Positions 46,282-58,943 of a stretch of DNA of 64,000 bases are shown here, one piece after another. Below the pieces are notes generated by a model. That model was not told the origin of the DNA. It made no database searches and was given only the letters and a program-made list of their open reading frames with translations. Position numbers and translations under genes: made by a program. The DNA comes from Anas platyrhynchos (taxonomy: Eukaryota; Chordata; Aves; Anseriformes; Anatidae), in the NCBI RefSeq assembly GCF_047663525.1, contig NC_092587.1:144514001-144578000 (forward strand), written 5' to 3'. Positions within the stretch are counted from its first letter, which is position 1. Each line of letters starts with the position of its first letter.

Positions 46282-49200
46282 CTACTGGTGCTTCCCTAGC
46301 ACCAGTTACAGAAGCTCTGGCAGGGCTCCAGACCAGAGACACCCTGAAAAGCACAGCATACAGCTTTGACCGCCTCGTCTTACCCACTCCAGCAACCCTT
46401 CCTTCACCCTTTGCTGCAGACTCTTCCCAATAGCAACTACCTGATGCCCTCGTGTCTTTTCCCACCACTTTTCCTACACAGATCTGTCCAGACCACTTGT
46501 TTGTCTTTCACAGCTTCTTCTCACTTGTGAAATGGAGTTTTCTGCTGGCTTTCCAATACCGCTCCCTACATGCATATCTCATTTCTACTGCACAAAATTA
46601 GGATTGTCATCTGTATCAGAGTTGAATCGACTCCTTGACCATATCTCGTGGCTCTAGTGGCATGTCCCTTGACCACAATGTGAGATAAAATTTGCAGGAG
46701 GAAGTAATAGCTCATTTTAAACCAACCAATAAAATTAGGAAAAAACAAACAACAAAACAACAACAACCAAAAAAGCACAAACAAAACAGAAGGTTGAACG
46801 TGACGGGGGACTTGTGTTCCTAAAACCCTGTGCTACATAACCATTTGTGAAGGACAGCAGAGCTCTGTGAACGATTTTCGTGACCCTCTGCTTTGCAAAC
46901 TGAGACAAATTCAGTGGTTTCTCTCAGTGGTTTCTCTCCGCTCTGTTGATTTTTATTAGCAGATTCCTTCACATGAGAGCATGGAATTCTCTTTTTATTG
47001 AAATAATAAAAGTTGGTGGTTGCAAGACACATACTGAAAGCAGCTGCCAGGATTTTTTTGGCATTTCCTCTCAGACTTATCTGTGAGAGACATGAACCAC
47101 TGTGTCCTTCAGAGATAGCGCACACGTCGTGGTTGAGGCAGGGGTGCATTTGTTGTGTTTTTACATGGAAAATGGCATCTAGGTCACTGATGTACCACAC
47201 GAGGTTAAAGCAGAAGGCCTAATTCGTGTGAGAAGGAAAATCTCTCAGTTTTGAGGTACTCTCTCAAAACACTTCCCTTCTATCTGCCCTGCAGGGTGAG
47301 TATGGTGGGAAGAAAGAGAGAAACTGCCTTTCAGACAGCCGTAGCAAGAAGGAGCTCATGAGATTGCCTCAGATCCAAAAGCTTCAGGCCAGCAACATGG
47401 CTCGCCCGGGCTGGGGCAGGACCAGCAACCAACGTGTCCTTCCTTGGAGGAGGGAGGCTCTGGAGCAGCCGTATCCCTCTGGCTACGGACATAAGGCAAG
47501 AAACACTTGTTTTGCACAACATGAAATACAGATGCCTGGTCTGAATCTGCTACCAACTTTCTGCTCTGGACCTCTAAGGTGTCTCTGTCCTTCCAGGAAT
47601 GCCTCTAAATCCTTTCACATTCTCTCCACCAATAACAGGAACACTCTCCCATTGCTAAGGACAAACATCACAACAGTCCTAATAGACAGATTTGGGGAGT
47701 CAGCCACTCTAAACCCACTCATCGAGCATCTTATTATCAGACTATCTGGTCTCAGCCTGGAGCCAGTAATGACTTGCAGGTATTCATAGAATTACAGAAT
47801 CAGTAGGGTTGGAAGAGAGCTCCAAGATCACCTGGTCCCACCACCTCCCTACCACCAGTGTCACCACCAAACCATGTCCCCAAGCACCAGGCCCAACCTC
47901 TCCTTGCACACTCCCAGGGACGGTGACTCCACCACCTCCCTGGGCAACCCGTCCCAGTGCCTGACTGCTCTTTCTGAGCAGAAATGTCTCCTCATTGCCA
48001 GCCTGAACCTCCCCTGGTGCAACCTGAGGCCATTCCCTCTGGTCCTATACCAGGTATTCTAGTAGTGGTACTACGTTTAATTAATCATCTAAAACACAAG
48101 GGTAGGTGGAGATGTTTTAAACCAACACATGCACCCAAGTCAAAGAGATGAGCTGTTAACTGGCCTGGAAGCACTGTCAGTGTAGGCATCTCCAGCCGGG
48201 GAGCAGCTCCACACAACAAATTTAACAGCAAATTGCAACCTTAGTTGCGGGAGTGCTAAGATACGAACAAGTGGAAAGTAGCTCGATGATTAGGGGTTTA
48301 TTTCATTTTCTTTACTTTTGAGCAGGGTGAAGGAAGAGGAAAGGAGAGATAGGAATGATATTTCATCTGTCCGCATTCCCCTGAGGACTCTGAGGAGGAA
48401 ACTAATTTAATAAAATAATAATAATAATAATAAAAAGCCAGCATACTCCTCCAGGACCAGAGGTCACTCTGATTACTGCAACCCTAAACTCAGGGCAGGC
48501 AGATTCCTTGGCAAGGTGTGTCAGGAAAACATCTCCAAGTCATCAGCTGAATACCAGGGCAGGGAAGAGAGATTTGAGATTAACTCTTTGTACTAGCAAG
48601 TGATTTTTTTCATGCACTTTACCTCTCACATAAGAAATGATCAGGGCTTTTCACCGTTTTGGACACTCCTATTTCCATTACGTCTTAACCTGCCTTTTGT
48701 TAAAGGTGAATTTAAGATTGTATCCAGGCTCATGGCAGATCTGGAGAGGAAGGTACCATCACAAACACCGCAGCTCCCCCAGCAGATCACAGGGGACAGC
48801 CCCACAGGTGACCCAGGGGCCACCACGAGCTGATACCCTGGGCTCAGGGAAGGATGACGGGTTTCCCACTAAGCCAGCACTACTCTCTGGCACACAGCAA
48901 AGCCACGGCAAGCATGCCAAGGTCTGCACTGAATTTGTCACAAGGAAGAAACACACAACAACCAAAACAACATTTATTTTTTTTTTCTGTCCAGGAAACA
49001 TGATGGATTTAGAAGCAACTGTGCTGTTTTGCAAACTCTCTTCCTTGCAGCATGTTTTGGCTGCCAGCATTCCCAGAGATAAACATGCTGTTTTTTTTGT
49101 TTGAATAGTCAGCCGGCCTTGTGTTTTCTGGAAGTCAACCTCAGAGCAATGCCCTGAGGCATTTCAATGGGCTTTAAAGCTCCCCCTGGAAAATGCCAGT

Positions 49201-52200
49201 GAGCATATCTGTGGGAAGGTGACATCCTGAAAGAAAGTGAAAATTGTTCTCCCACACATTTCAAAGCTTTTTCTTATTTCAGTCCCCTGCCCCCTTCTCT
49301 CTCCCTTCTGTTTGATGTTTTCTTGCCCTCCCCTCCTCTCCCCCCACACTTTTCCCAAGAATTACTCTGTTAGTAATGAAAGCAAGCAGCAGATCAACAA
49401 AACAGTCATGGTACATACCTCAAAAGGACCCTGAAAAAGCAAAGGAGCAAGAAATGGTCATTGGATTGCTTTTAATAACACTGTCACAAACATAGCATGG
49501 TTCCTGTGCTAAGCTAATTGACACAAATTCATCCTTCCCCTTAGGCTAGTGAGTTGTTTTTGTTTTTTGTTTTTTTCCCCAATACTGCTGCAGAGGTCTT
49601 ATTAAACAACTTATTCAGATCAGGTTTTAGGTTGGAGCCTCAGCAGACTCACGCCAGCCAAGTCCAGGGGGAAGCTGCTGCAAATTGCTTGCATGGCTTT
49701 TTGCCACTTGGTTGGAGGACCCAGAGCTCGACCTGGGACTCTGCTTCCCAGCACGGGGAATGCACCAGGTCACCGAGACCCCACCAGGTCACAGAGACTC
49801 CAGTTCTCCCAGGACATCCTCACAGCACCGAGATCTGCTTGGGTTTGAGCTCACCCTGCTACAAAGCGAATGTTTGCAACTTAACAAAGGTGAATTTCAG
49901 GTAAAGGCCATGAAGAGGAGACTGCTCTGTGTGGAGGAGCGCTGCAAAGATGCTGGGTGGGCAGAGCAAGCCCTGGATGTCCTCCAGTCTGACCGGGTCC
50001 TTGGCGGCCAGCTCGAAGCAGCCCCTCTCCTTTAGTCTGTCCCCAGTGCACATCACCCTCAGCTCTCCTCCTTTCTCTTCCCTGCTCCATCCCTCTCTTC
50101 TTTCCTTTCACCTTTCTTTCTATTTAATTCTCCCCCCTCTGAACAGTCACCTGAAACACCATGGAACTAAGAGGACATCTGTTGCTCTTACACCTCCCCT
50201 CTGCTCCTGCGTTTCAGCCCCATCCCTGCACCTCTGCCTGCTTTAGTTTGGAAGCTCTCTGGGGGAATAAATACCATCTATTCTTCTGAGAGCTAGAAAA
50301 TTGGGAGCCCCTTGGCTCTCTGCCCCTCCTGGCACAAACTTTTCTGACTGCCACAGCGTTTATCAGTGTGGCACAGGGAGCAGTCAGAGAGTGGCGCTCC
50401 TTAGTGCAACAGCAGAGGATTCACGTGACCCAAATACAACTGTTCAAATAAAAACTTGACAGCTCCTTCAGAGTTAATCCCCATTCTTGGAAAAAAAGAG
50501 CTGCACAAATGGGCACACCTGGGACCTGCGCTTTACGTTCCCTACAGACTAGCATGCTTTAAGCCTGTGCTGGCCCCCATGTCCAGTGCTGAATTAGAAG
50601 AAAAAAGATGTCAGTAAGTGAAGGGCCAGCATCTGTTCATGCAGACGCCTTTTTTTTTCCCCTCCACTCATGTATTGACCAGGCCTGACCTACTTAGCTG
50701 CGAGCAGCTGGCAACTGCTTAGCCTAAATATGCGACTGCAGACTCCCAGACCACACAGGAAACATGTTTAAAGTGCCTCCTTTGTACACTCACGCTTCCT
50801 TGGCTTTCTAACTTGCCTGATAACGTCAACAAGCACGGAAGTCACTACAGAAGGCAGAAGACCATGAGCCTTACCATGTCTTTAAAGGCCCCGAGAATGG
50901 CTGCCGTGATAATCCCCAGGAACAACCCGATGATGTTGAGGACCGTGGAGGACCACAGCAGCCTGTAGAGGTGAACCACGTCCTGGCAGCTGCTCACACC
51001 GAGAAATTCGTAGTAGCTGGAGGACTGCTCTGAGCTGAAAGGGAACGCAGACGGGGTCATGAAATAAAGAGCATGAGGATCGGAGTCCCTCCTGCTTAGT
51101 TTTCTCTCTGGCAAAGGACATCATCCATACTCCCACCTATCTGACCATTTGGTTATGGTGTCTGCAGTTCCAAATTAACAGATGCAACTTACTGCAGTAT
51201 ACAGATGTGCCTTTCAACTATGGGTTGTACTATCCAGAAAACTTTATTTCTGTATATTTCTACACTGCAATGGTTACTGTAAATCAGGCATGTCGTGAAG
51301 TCAATCCTCATTACCTCGCTGACAGTGAGAAATATTCTACTCCAAAATGTAAGAAGTTTCCTGCAGTTCTTCCCAGCACCTGTCTTAGTGCTGGCCCACT
51401 AATGAGCTCCCAGAGCAGCTGGAAAAGAGCTGGAAAGATTTGTTAAATGCTAGGTCTGGTTTTGCACTGTTAAGAAAGTGCCATCAGATTATGGTGGAAA
51501 GCAGAAGCGAGCGGTTTGTGGAATATTTTTCTGTTCCCCCCTCCCCAGCAGGTGGGGCAGGAGTGGGAAGGGTGGTTAGGGAAAGCTCTGCAGAGGTAGC
51601 AGTATGGAGAAACCCACAACACTTCTGGGTAGGACCAAGCCAAGCACGGGAATTTCTGGAAATGTCAAATCATTTGTTGTGGGATATGGTTCTGGCACGG
51701 TGGATTTGCTATTGTCAAGTTCACTTGGGCTCTCCTACACGAGCCCAGACGTCACTTCACTAAATAAAGCCACAGCTCCAGCTGCCATCAGGCTGAGGGT
51801 GTCTGAGTTGCAACCCTGCCTGTGTACTGGCCTGTTGTATGGCTGACACCAAGTCACTTACTGTGACCGTGACATCCTCCAGCTTCTCTTTGTCCATCCT
51901 AGGAATTGGAATTGCTGAGTCTGTAAAGCAGTGAGACTGCTTCTCTACTCTGGATTTGTCCCTGCCTGTCCCATAAGGTCTTGCTGTCCACTGAGGATTG
52001 CTTACACTGGCAGAACACACCTTTAATTATATCATTAAACACTGTCACAGCCATAATAAGTCTCTGATGTTTCCAACAAACCCAATGTATTAGAAAATTG
52101 GCACTGAGGAGATGGAGGAGGAGGGTTCATGCAATCATAGAACCATTCAGGTTGGAAAAGACCTCCAAGGTCATCTAGTCCAACCTTTAAACTAGGACTG

Positions 52201-55200
52201 AAGTCCACCACTAAACCATCCTACTAAATTCTATATCTGAACATTTCTTGAAGACCTGCAGGGATAGTCACTCAACCACTTCCAATGTTGCACAACTCTT
52301 TTGGTAAAGAAATTTCTCCTAATATCCAACCTAAATGTCCCCTGGCGCAACTTGAGGCCATTTCCCCCCATCTTGTCACTTGGTGCTTGGGAGAAGAGCC
52401 CAATCCCCATCTTGCTAGGGATTCCTGTTCTCTCCTCATTGCTACCTTATACTTCAAGCAAGAGTTTCAGTCAATTTATTTGATAACTCTGAATGCTTTC
52501 ACCCCTTTAAGACTCCTTTTCTGTGCTGGGTTGGCCTGTTTTAATTCATTCCACAGAGCTGCACTCACCTCGTGTCTGTGTGCCTGAGCAATATTCACAG
52601 AAGACTTCCTCTAGTCCTGAATTTAAATTTACTTCTCTAATTTAGTTAGGATATGGGCAAAAACTACTCTTTCAAGCGGAAACCTTGTGTTTTATTTCAT
52701 AGTGCCAGCCTCATTCTCATACACCAAAAACATTCGTGTCCTGTAGCATGCTAGCCAAAGTTTACAGAGGACTGAGGTTTTTCAGGACTGGTGGCATGTG
52801 AAAAGGAGGAAGAAAAAAAAAAACAAACACCAGGAGACATAGGAAGGAAGAAAGATGGGAAATACACAGAGGAAAAGGAAGAAGAGGGACTGTGGGTCAA
52901 CGAGAGGGTTAGAAAGGTTGCACGGGGGTGCATGATGGATGATACTGAGCCCACAGGGAGTGAGTCAGGCAGAAGCTCAACCCTGGGAAATTCTCTCCAG
53001 CCTCTTGTTTATGGCAAAACATGATGATGTTTGCAGTTGAAATCTCTGTGTTCCAGGTGGCCAGTCAGCTGTGTGAGTTCATTTCATCCATCTTCCACAT
53101 TACAAACCCGCGGGCTTGGCTGTGATGTAGTTTTCCTAACCGCCCTTGTACTCCTGATAAATCACTGCATGGCAACCCCATGCTAACCTTCTGCTGGTCT
53201 TTGTAAGCATACCCAGACATTTCCTCACTTCTTATCTCCTGGCTTCTCATGCTTTAGTAATGATGAAGTCAAGTGGACAGCTTCAGGAAACACTCACAAG
53301 GCCTTCTGTATCTACACTGGCAACTTAGTGAAAATCCATGTATCTAGAGGCTATTGCTAACAAAAGAGCCCTGCGTTTGTCTGCCACATGATCTCTCTGT
53401 AAGGACACCTATGTTCCTATTTTTTTTGTCTCGGGTAGAGTTTGGTAGAAAATAAATGGTTAATTAAATCTAATGAGAAAACTTGACTGCAAGATCACCA
53501 GTAAATCTTGACAGGGCTATGCCTGAGTGGTTCTTTCATAACACACCAAAAAGCTTATTGAACAACACACAGGTACTTACTTCTCACAGTTGTACAGGTC
53601 ACAGCAATAGCACGTGTTGCTCTTTACTTTCAGCTGGCACTTGCTGTTTAAGGTATAACACGTCACCTGCCAAAGAGAAGAGACTGACTTCTAATCTCAG
53701 CATTTCAGCACAGCATTCAAGTCATCCTACTGACCCCAAGAAGCAGCACCAGGTTTTATGGGCTGTTGTGTTGGCTGGATGGTGTGCCAGGGCTGCTGGA
53801 GTTTTCAGTTTCACTGCTCCATGCTATTTTGAAGACCAAGAGTCCACAGCAGATCCCTACAGCTGTGACACTGGCACCATGGATCTTGAGGGATACATTA
53901 CGGCAAGCCACTGTAGCAGATAAGAACCCCACTCCATTATAGTGGGGAACTGGGCAAAAATGCCAATTTTCTGAGCAGCTTCTGGTAAATGGGAGCTCTT
54001 TCCTTTTAGTACCATCCTCCTGAAGAAGGAAGTAAGAATAACAACAGCAACAATCTCCAAACCCACAAACAAAACCACTCAGGAAAGATCCAAGCACTCC
54101 AGCAAGTAATTACCATTTACAGAGGCTCTTGGATATAAAACTTCAAAAGATTGATTTGTGTGAGCAGGAATTACAGGGACTAGATGTTGGAACAATAAGG
54201 GTAGATACACATAAGCCACTCTCCACACAGACAAGAAATCATGTTAATGAATCCTTAGGTGTGGTTAGGATATAGCACTTCTATGTTGCACTATAGACCA
54301 ACTGAAATATTTTATATGCAATGTTTTGTTTTGTTTTCTGAGATTTTTAGTTTACCGAGTTTGAAATCCTGGAGAACTGTCACATTTTAAAAGCATTTTA
54401 AAAGGACAGCAAACACATTCTTGCTATAGTTTTTATTTTGATAGAAAGAACGTGCTGTAACAACTGAGAGGTATTTTGCTTAAAAAATGCATATAAAGCA
54501 CATTATTGAACAGAAAATTCCTCACAACGAAAGAGTAGATGTAGCTTGCTTAAGAATACATGCCTGCCTTTGAAAAGCATCTGTCAGCCAGTCATTCTCA
54601 CTCCTGCTGTGCCATGAATGCATTCCTCTGTGAGACAGTACCCAAAGATGTTACACCACATTTCTCAGCTCCCAGCTTTTGGATCTGTGCATCCTTTTTA
54701 GTGTGAAAACAGCCACTGGCTATGTGCCTATACTCCTCACGTCTTTGTTCCAGGCAGAAAAAAAAAGTCTTACACACAGCACCTGAGAAATTTCATCTTG
54801 CTGCTGGTCTCAGACTTGCTACAGTTGTTGTCCTCAGCATGACTTGTTTGAGCAGTGGCAGTGAGAGGGTGATAAAGCTAAAAAGAAGTTAAAGTGATGC
54901 CTCAGGATTGTTTTGCAGCCCAGGACAAGGCTATACATATGGTTAGTTAGTCTCCAATACAAATCAGCTGTTCTAACCCCAAACTGAAATTAGGTTACGA
55001 AAGGATGGTTCCAATCTGAGTTGCAATCCAGAACTGGAGTTCACAGCCTATGTCCCACTTGTCACAAGAGTATCTCAACCTGAGGCATGACCTAATTTCA
55101 TTAACCTCCTCCTCTTGTGTTTGAACGTACTGTAATTTCACACAAGGGCTTTGCTGACCTGAAGGCATAATCAGCTGTAGCCTTCCTCAGCCCAAGCTGC

Positions 55201-57296
55201 AATTTACTGCAGGAGAAGAGGACACCAATGTCAACGATTGTGTCAGACTAATCAACATCCAGCTCAGAAGTGACTGAAATATCACATGGCTATTTCATAA
55301 AGCATTCTGAAAACTGATCCTGGAGCAGACCACACCAATGTACCTGCTGCCAAAGATATTTTGTTGGGATGCTCTAGTCCTTTTGTACTGAGTGGAACAT
55401 AAGGCCTTGGTTTTGACCCTCTGTATTGGGTCAAAATGGCCTAGGACCCCCACAGAGGGAGCTCAGCAAGATCTTAGACATGTTTTCAGCTGCTTCTAGG
55501 CTGCAAGACATACTGAATTTTTGGCCAAGGGAGTTACTGTAGTTGTCTATTTTTATCACTGCATTTTTAAAACATGCAAAGAGCAAGACACTCCTTTTTA
55601 GGAGATCAGTGGATAAACCAAAATAAACAAATTGCTGTGTGGTGTGAGCAAGGATGGTGGAAACAGGCCATTTGTGGGTATCCTGCATGTCAAGACCTAT
55701 TTTTTTCATTTCAGTGACCACACATTTCGCTTTTTCAGGTTCTGGCTGTTTGTGCCTTGTCTATCCCCTCAGCACAATTGAAGAGATGTTCTCACCTCAT
55801 AGTGATTGCAATAAAATCAAATTGCTTCTGTTATCAGCAAAGGAAAGAACTGAAAACAAGACTCCATGAGTGATGGTGATCAAAAGGAAACTCACACTCA
55901 GTAAACAATCTGCCTTCCTGCTTAGGTGATCGCCTGGACTGCAGAGCACGTCCCCTGCTCACCAGCTGGCTAACTTCAGGAAAGCAAAAGCCAAGTTCAA
56001 ATGCCATGGGTCATTGACTCTGAATTAGCACATGCTGACTCTAGATCAGTGGACAAGCAGACAGGAATGTTATTACAAGCTAGATACACTTTAAAAAGAT
56101 AGGTTTGTAGGGGAATTTTTGCCCAGAATAGAGACGGGAGTTCAGGGTGCCCAATCTTGAGACATCGTCTGTATCTGCAGAGCCGGGGGAAGCTGCCTGG
56201 CCAGAAGCCCAAGGCTGGGGTCACCTGCAGGGAAATGTGCTCGCTGTGACCCCAGCTATGCACTTTAATTAGAGGAATCAGAAGCATTCCTTGGGCCACG
56301 TCTCCGTCTGAATGCACATGAACACTATACAAGAGGACAGAGTACAGGAAAGCGTGTTGTCACTGACCCTGGCTTGGTTTGGGTAGGTCTTTAAGCAAGG
56401 AGGTCACTGAAACATTTTTGTCACGCATTTTCTGGAACCAACAACAGGGTGCCCGAGCAGTGAGATTTAAGCAGTGTTAGCCTGGCGATGGACCTTGCTA
56501 ACCTGTCTAGAATTATTAACAGCAACATTCCCCACATGCTTTTTCACAGCAACGGGAGGAATGGTGATGAAGGACATCTGGCTTCTTGCAAGTTATACGA
56601 GTGTTTGTTTTCCATCCCGTTCTGCCTGATTTCCTTTTCACTCCCACCAATTTACCATAATAGCCAAATGAAAAATAGGAGAAGAAACTAAATCTGGACT
56701 TCTCAGGAGGCCAGCCGTTCGGGTATGGGCACTTTTCCTACCATGTTAATGTCCTTGCGATAATAAAAAGCTGCACACAAACCACTGACATTCTTGGCCT
56801 GTGCTGGATAAATATAGAGAATATTTGAAGCCTTCTGGGCAATGCAGATAGACTCTTCTAGATATTTCCTATACCACTTGAAGTCAACAAAACCCTCCTT
56901 AGAGAACGATGCCGGTGTGATAAATACATTCCAGACAGCTATTAAACAGTATGGATGGACTAGGAATTGTTCCAGTCCCGGTGTAGTGTGCTGGGCGCAG
57001 ACATTGATGATGACTCAAAACCTCACTGGTTGTAATGATTTGCAATATTTGGAGGCTTGGACAGGCAAGGAATCACTTGTGGGAGGAAAAAACAGTTGGG
57101 TTTCCATCAACCCATGGCTGACATGCACAGAGACACTCTCAAATAGCTGCCTCCCTCCTCCCCAGCCCCTCAATATACTACAGAAATGAACGTGTGATGA
57201 GGTGACTTTGCTTACCTCTGTCTGGTAGGCATCATACAGGAATCCTACTCCGCTCGAATAAAACTGGCACCTTCTGTTATACAAAGGTCTGGGTTC
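40992..57296 (-). CDS. TMEM255B: TMEM255B, transmembrane protein 255B (3' part; 5' exons not in view)
   Basis: Minus-strand join, 5' to 3': 57296-57216, 53666-53581, 51034-50875, 46012-45869, 41159-40992. Total 639 nt, or 212 residues plus TAG, with every junction in phase. It covers the C-terminal two thirds of the family; roughly 110 N-terminal residues with the first membrane segments are missing. Visible parts: a cysteine-rich extracellular loop ([18 protein letters not shown], then VTCYTLN, then [13 protein letters not shown]), the last transmembrane helix ([19 protein letters not shown]), and a proline-rich cytosolic tail ending with PPLY and PPPY motifs, which can bind WW domains. The paralogue TMEM255A is unlikely because of the CQFYSSG loop and LYNPAQQIL tail. 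Cellular function is poorly known. Convergent with GAS6. Upstream exons were searched for to 64000 without success. Confidence 0.92.
44945..45007. repeat. Perfect 22-bp inverted repeat with 19-nt loop
   Basis: Left arm 44945-44966 begins ctgccagggaccctctgtgg. Right arm 44986-45007 is its exact reverse complement. The spacer is 44967-44985. Either strand could fold into a 22-bp perfect hairpin. It lies inside the last TMEM255B intron. No match to a known element is recognised. Confidence 0.9.
45869..46012 (-). CDS. TMEM255B: TMEM255B coding exon, cytosolic tail part 1
   Basis: 48 residues, [20 protein letters not shown] then [10 protein letters not shown] and YPSYPLPLQ. Acceptor CAACAG, donor GTACAG on the - strand; phase 0 at both ends. 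LYNPAQQIL is typical of TMEM255B. Confidence 0.94.
46138..46164 (+). repeat. (AAAT)n microsatellite
   Basis: Four or five aaat units next to a TMEM255B exon, on the 5' side of it in gene orientation. Confidence 0.75.
46250..46279 (+). repeat. Poly-A tract
   Basis: About 30 uninterrupted A residues on the + strand. No retrocopy is evident next to it. Confidence 0.85.
47784..48054 (-). mobile_element. CR1 LINE 3' end fragment
   Basis: Begins tcatagaattacagaatcag, followed by ggttggaagagagctccaag and a long body ending near aacctgaggccattccctct. The - strand element is 5'-truncated and well preserved. It lies in a TMEM255B intron, in the same orientation as the gene. Confidence 0.93.
48412..48436 (+). 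repeat. (AAT)n microsatellite
   Basis: Run of aat triplets, about seven units, in a TMEM255B intron. Confidence 0.8.
49419..49430 (-). CDS. TMEM255B: Candidate 12-nt TMEM255B microexon (GPFE)
   Basis: On the - strand a long polypyrimidine tract and CTTTTTCAG precede GGTCCTTTTGAG, which is followed by the donor GTATGT. It lies between two exons joined in phase 0 and would insert Gly-Pro-Phe-Glu after KDM without changing the frame. It also lies exactly at the membrane-to-tail border. Without transcript data it could be a chance match, and the flanking exons join well without it. Confidence 0.4.
50875..51034 (-). CDS. TMEM255B: TMEM255B coding exon, last transmembrane helix
   Basis: Completes a shared Asn codon, then [33 protein letters not shown] and the hydrophobic [17 protein letters not shown], ending KDM. 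Acceptor TTTCAG, donor GTAAGG on the - strand, ending in phase 0. This is the most conserved block of the gene in the window. Confidence 0.96.
52132..52470 (-). mobile_element. CR1 LINE 3' end fragment
   Basis: Begins atcatagaaccattcaggtt, then ggaaaagacctccaaggtca and a body with ctaatatccaacctaaatgt and cttgaggccatttcccccca. It is a - strand copy of a different CR1 subfamily from the one at 47784, in a TMEM255B intron. Confidence 0.93.
53581..53666 (-). CDS. TMEM255B: TMEM255B coding exon, cysteine-rich loop
   Basis: [20 protein letters not shown] then CCDLYNCE plus two bases. The dense cysteines suit an extracellular disulfide-bonded loop. Acceptor TGGCAG, donor GTAAGT on the - strand; starts in phase 0, ends in phase 2. 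Confidence 0.94.
56214..56256. repeat. 11-bp perfect inverted repeat
   Basis: gctggggtcac at 56214-56224 and gtgaccccagc at 56246-56256, with a 21-nt spacer, in a TMEM255B intron. Confidence 0.75.
57216..57296 (-). CDS. TMEM255B: TMEM255B coding exon, extracellular loop part 1
   Basis: 27 residues, [20 protein letters not shown] then YDAYQTE. On the - strand the acceptor is CTACAG and the donor GTAAGC; phase 0 at both ends. It is the 5'-most TMEM255B exon seen here and should be preceded by one ending GVFAARHI in the family. Confidence 0.92.
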
Positions 57297-58892
57297 CTGT
57301 AGAGAGAAAAACAGCCAAAGTACTCGGTCTGGGGGAAGTTTGAAGGCGTCATGTCCCGTGTCCCCTTGCCAGATGTTTACAGCCCTGCAGAGCTGGAGCC
57401 AAAGCGGACAGCCGGGTAAGCAGCTCGCACACTCCAGCGCTGGCCCCTTTCCAGAAAGGATCTCCTCAGGGTTACATTTTCCTTCCTCACTCTGCCACTA
57501 AGCTATGTGAGTATCACTTAATTTTCTCTATCCCAGTCACCCTTTTTGAGAGGACGTCACCCCTCTAATTAAATACTTCCTTCCCCAATGTTGAATAGCA
57601 TTGCTCTGTGAGAACTGTCCAGTCAATCTTTTTCTTGGTACAGTTTCTTACCCAGCACAAAGAATTACTTTGATGGGACTTTCTTTTAAAGGATTTCAAC
57701 AATGTCCACAGTGACAACAGGGTAAAGCACCTAACACTTTGAGCATTCTGCTTACTACATACACTTCAAAACAAGGAATAGTGAAGAAATGAAGGCATTC
57801 AGAGAAGTAATTTGCAATAAATTTGCTTCTGCCTACTTCTCCATTTATGATTATTGCAAAAGATGCATTAATTGCTCACAATTTATATTTCAAGTTGGGA
57901 CAGTTTCCAAAAACTGATATAAAGGAAGGACTCAATGAAATATCCTTGTCTAGATGGAAGATGTGTGTTTCTGAACTTGGGGAATGGCCCCTGTAAGGCC
58001 AGAGGGTGCACGCCTCAGCCAATTTCAGGACCTCACCATATTTGTCTAGGGAGCGTTTAATGGTTGAAGAGTTCTCTGTGATAAGCTGTATCTCCCAAAG
58101 CAAAGTGTGGGAGTAACTTATGTTGTTGAAGAAGTCTTTTTCAAGTTTTTGTCACTTATATAGTCCTTGATCATGATCTATGCCTTCAAAGCACTCAAAT
58201 GCCACTGCCAATAGTCAGTCAGATCAATGCCAAGAGAGAAGATGGAAATTCACTATCTGCCATTTCTTCTTTCTACACTAATTTTCAAGCAAGGGAATAC
58301 TTCAAATTTTAGCAGAAAGCTGTGTTGATTAACTTTCACTGCATCAGCATGAGCTTTAAAACTTTTTGACCCATCCAGGACTAACCCAGGAACTGCAGAA
58401 AGAGCTTCACTACTTAAGATCACTTCTCAGTATTCGATGTTTGTTAGATAATGAAGTGTGAACTGTACAAATCTGTTGACCCAAAATACATAACCAGTAA
58501 AAAAGCAGAGCTCGGCAGGAATGCAGGCAAGTCAATAAATAAAGGTCATCCATCAACTTGTTTGCCTTTCTGATTTTTCTGGCAAACCTAAGAAAGTTTG
58601 GACACCAACTATGAAGGGTTAGGGAAAGGTTAGCTTCCTGTATCCAAAATATTTATTTGTATCACACAAGTATAAGAAAAAAATGCATTAGTAACTCTTT
58701 TTTTCTCTAGAGACAAAGTAAATATCACACAAACAGCATGCCATGTCTTGAACTAGGACAGCATTTTTCTACAGGCCTGGGAAAGCATTAGGCTTCAGCC
58801 ATGACTTCGAGGGACAGATCTGGTTGGGAGGTCTGACAGGATGCAGTTTCTCGGTCAGCACAGCAAGCATGGGATCAGCCAAAGGCTGTGCG

Positions 58893-58943
58893 CTTTTTTT
58901 TTTTTTTTTTCTTAATCATTATTATTATTTTTTTTTTTTTCAT
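58893..58943 (+). repeat. Poly-T / ATT compound repeat
   Basis: Two T tracts of about 19 and 14 nt, separated by an att triplet run. Confidence 0.8.

Larger units (their letters stand above)
41160..57215 (-). other. TMEM255B: TMEM255B introns seen in full
   Basis: Introns at 41160-45868, 46013-50874, 51035-53580 and 53667-57215. They hold two CR1 copies (47784, 52132), the inverted repeats at 44945 and 56214, the candidate microexon at 49419 and several microsatellites. GC-richer DNA at about 42600-43450 has no recognised identity. Confidence 0.8.

Noticed and set aside
48637-49104. 155-residue + strand frame opposite TMEM255B
   Set aside because: No recognisable motif; composition shifts along the frame and no gene structure supports it.
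53756-54097. - strand frames with membrane-like stretches next to a TMEM255B exon
   Set aside because: They lie upstream of the exon acceptor and would not join in phase; hydrophobic runs here look accidental.
55413-55438. 9-bp hairpin ttttgaccc/gggtcaaaa
   Set aside because: Short enough to be expected by chance in 64 kb.
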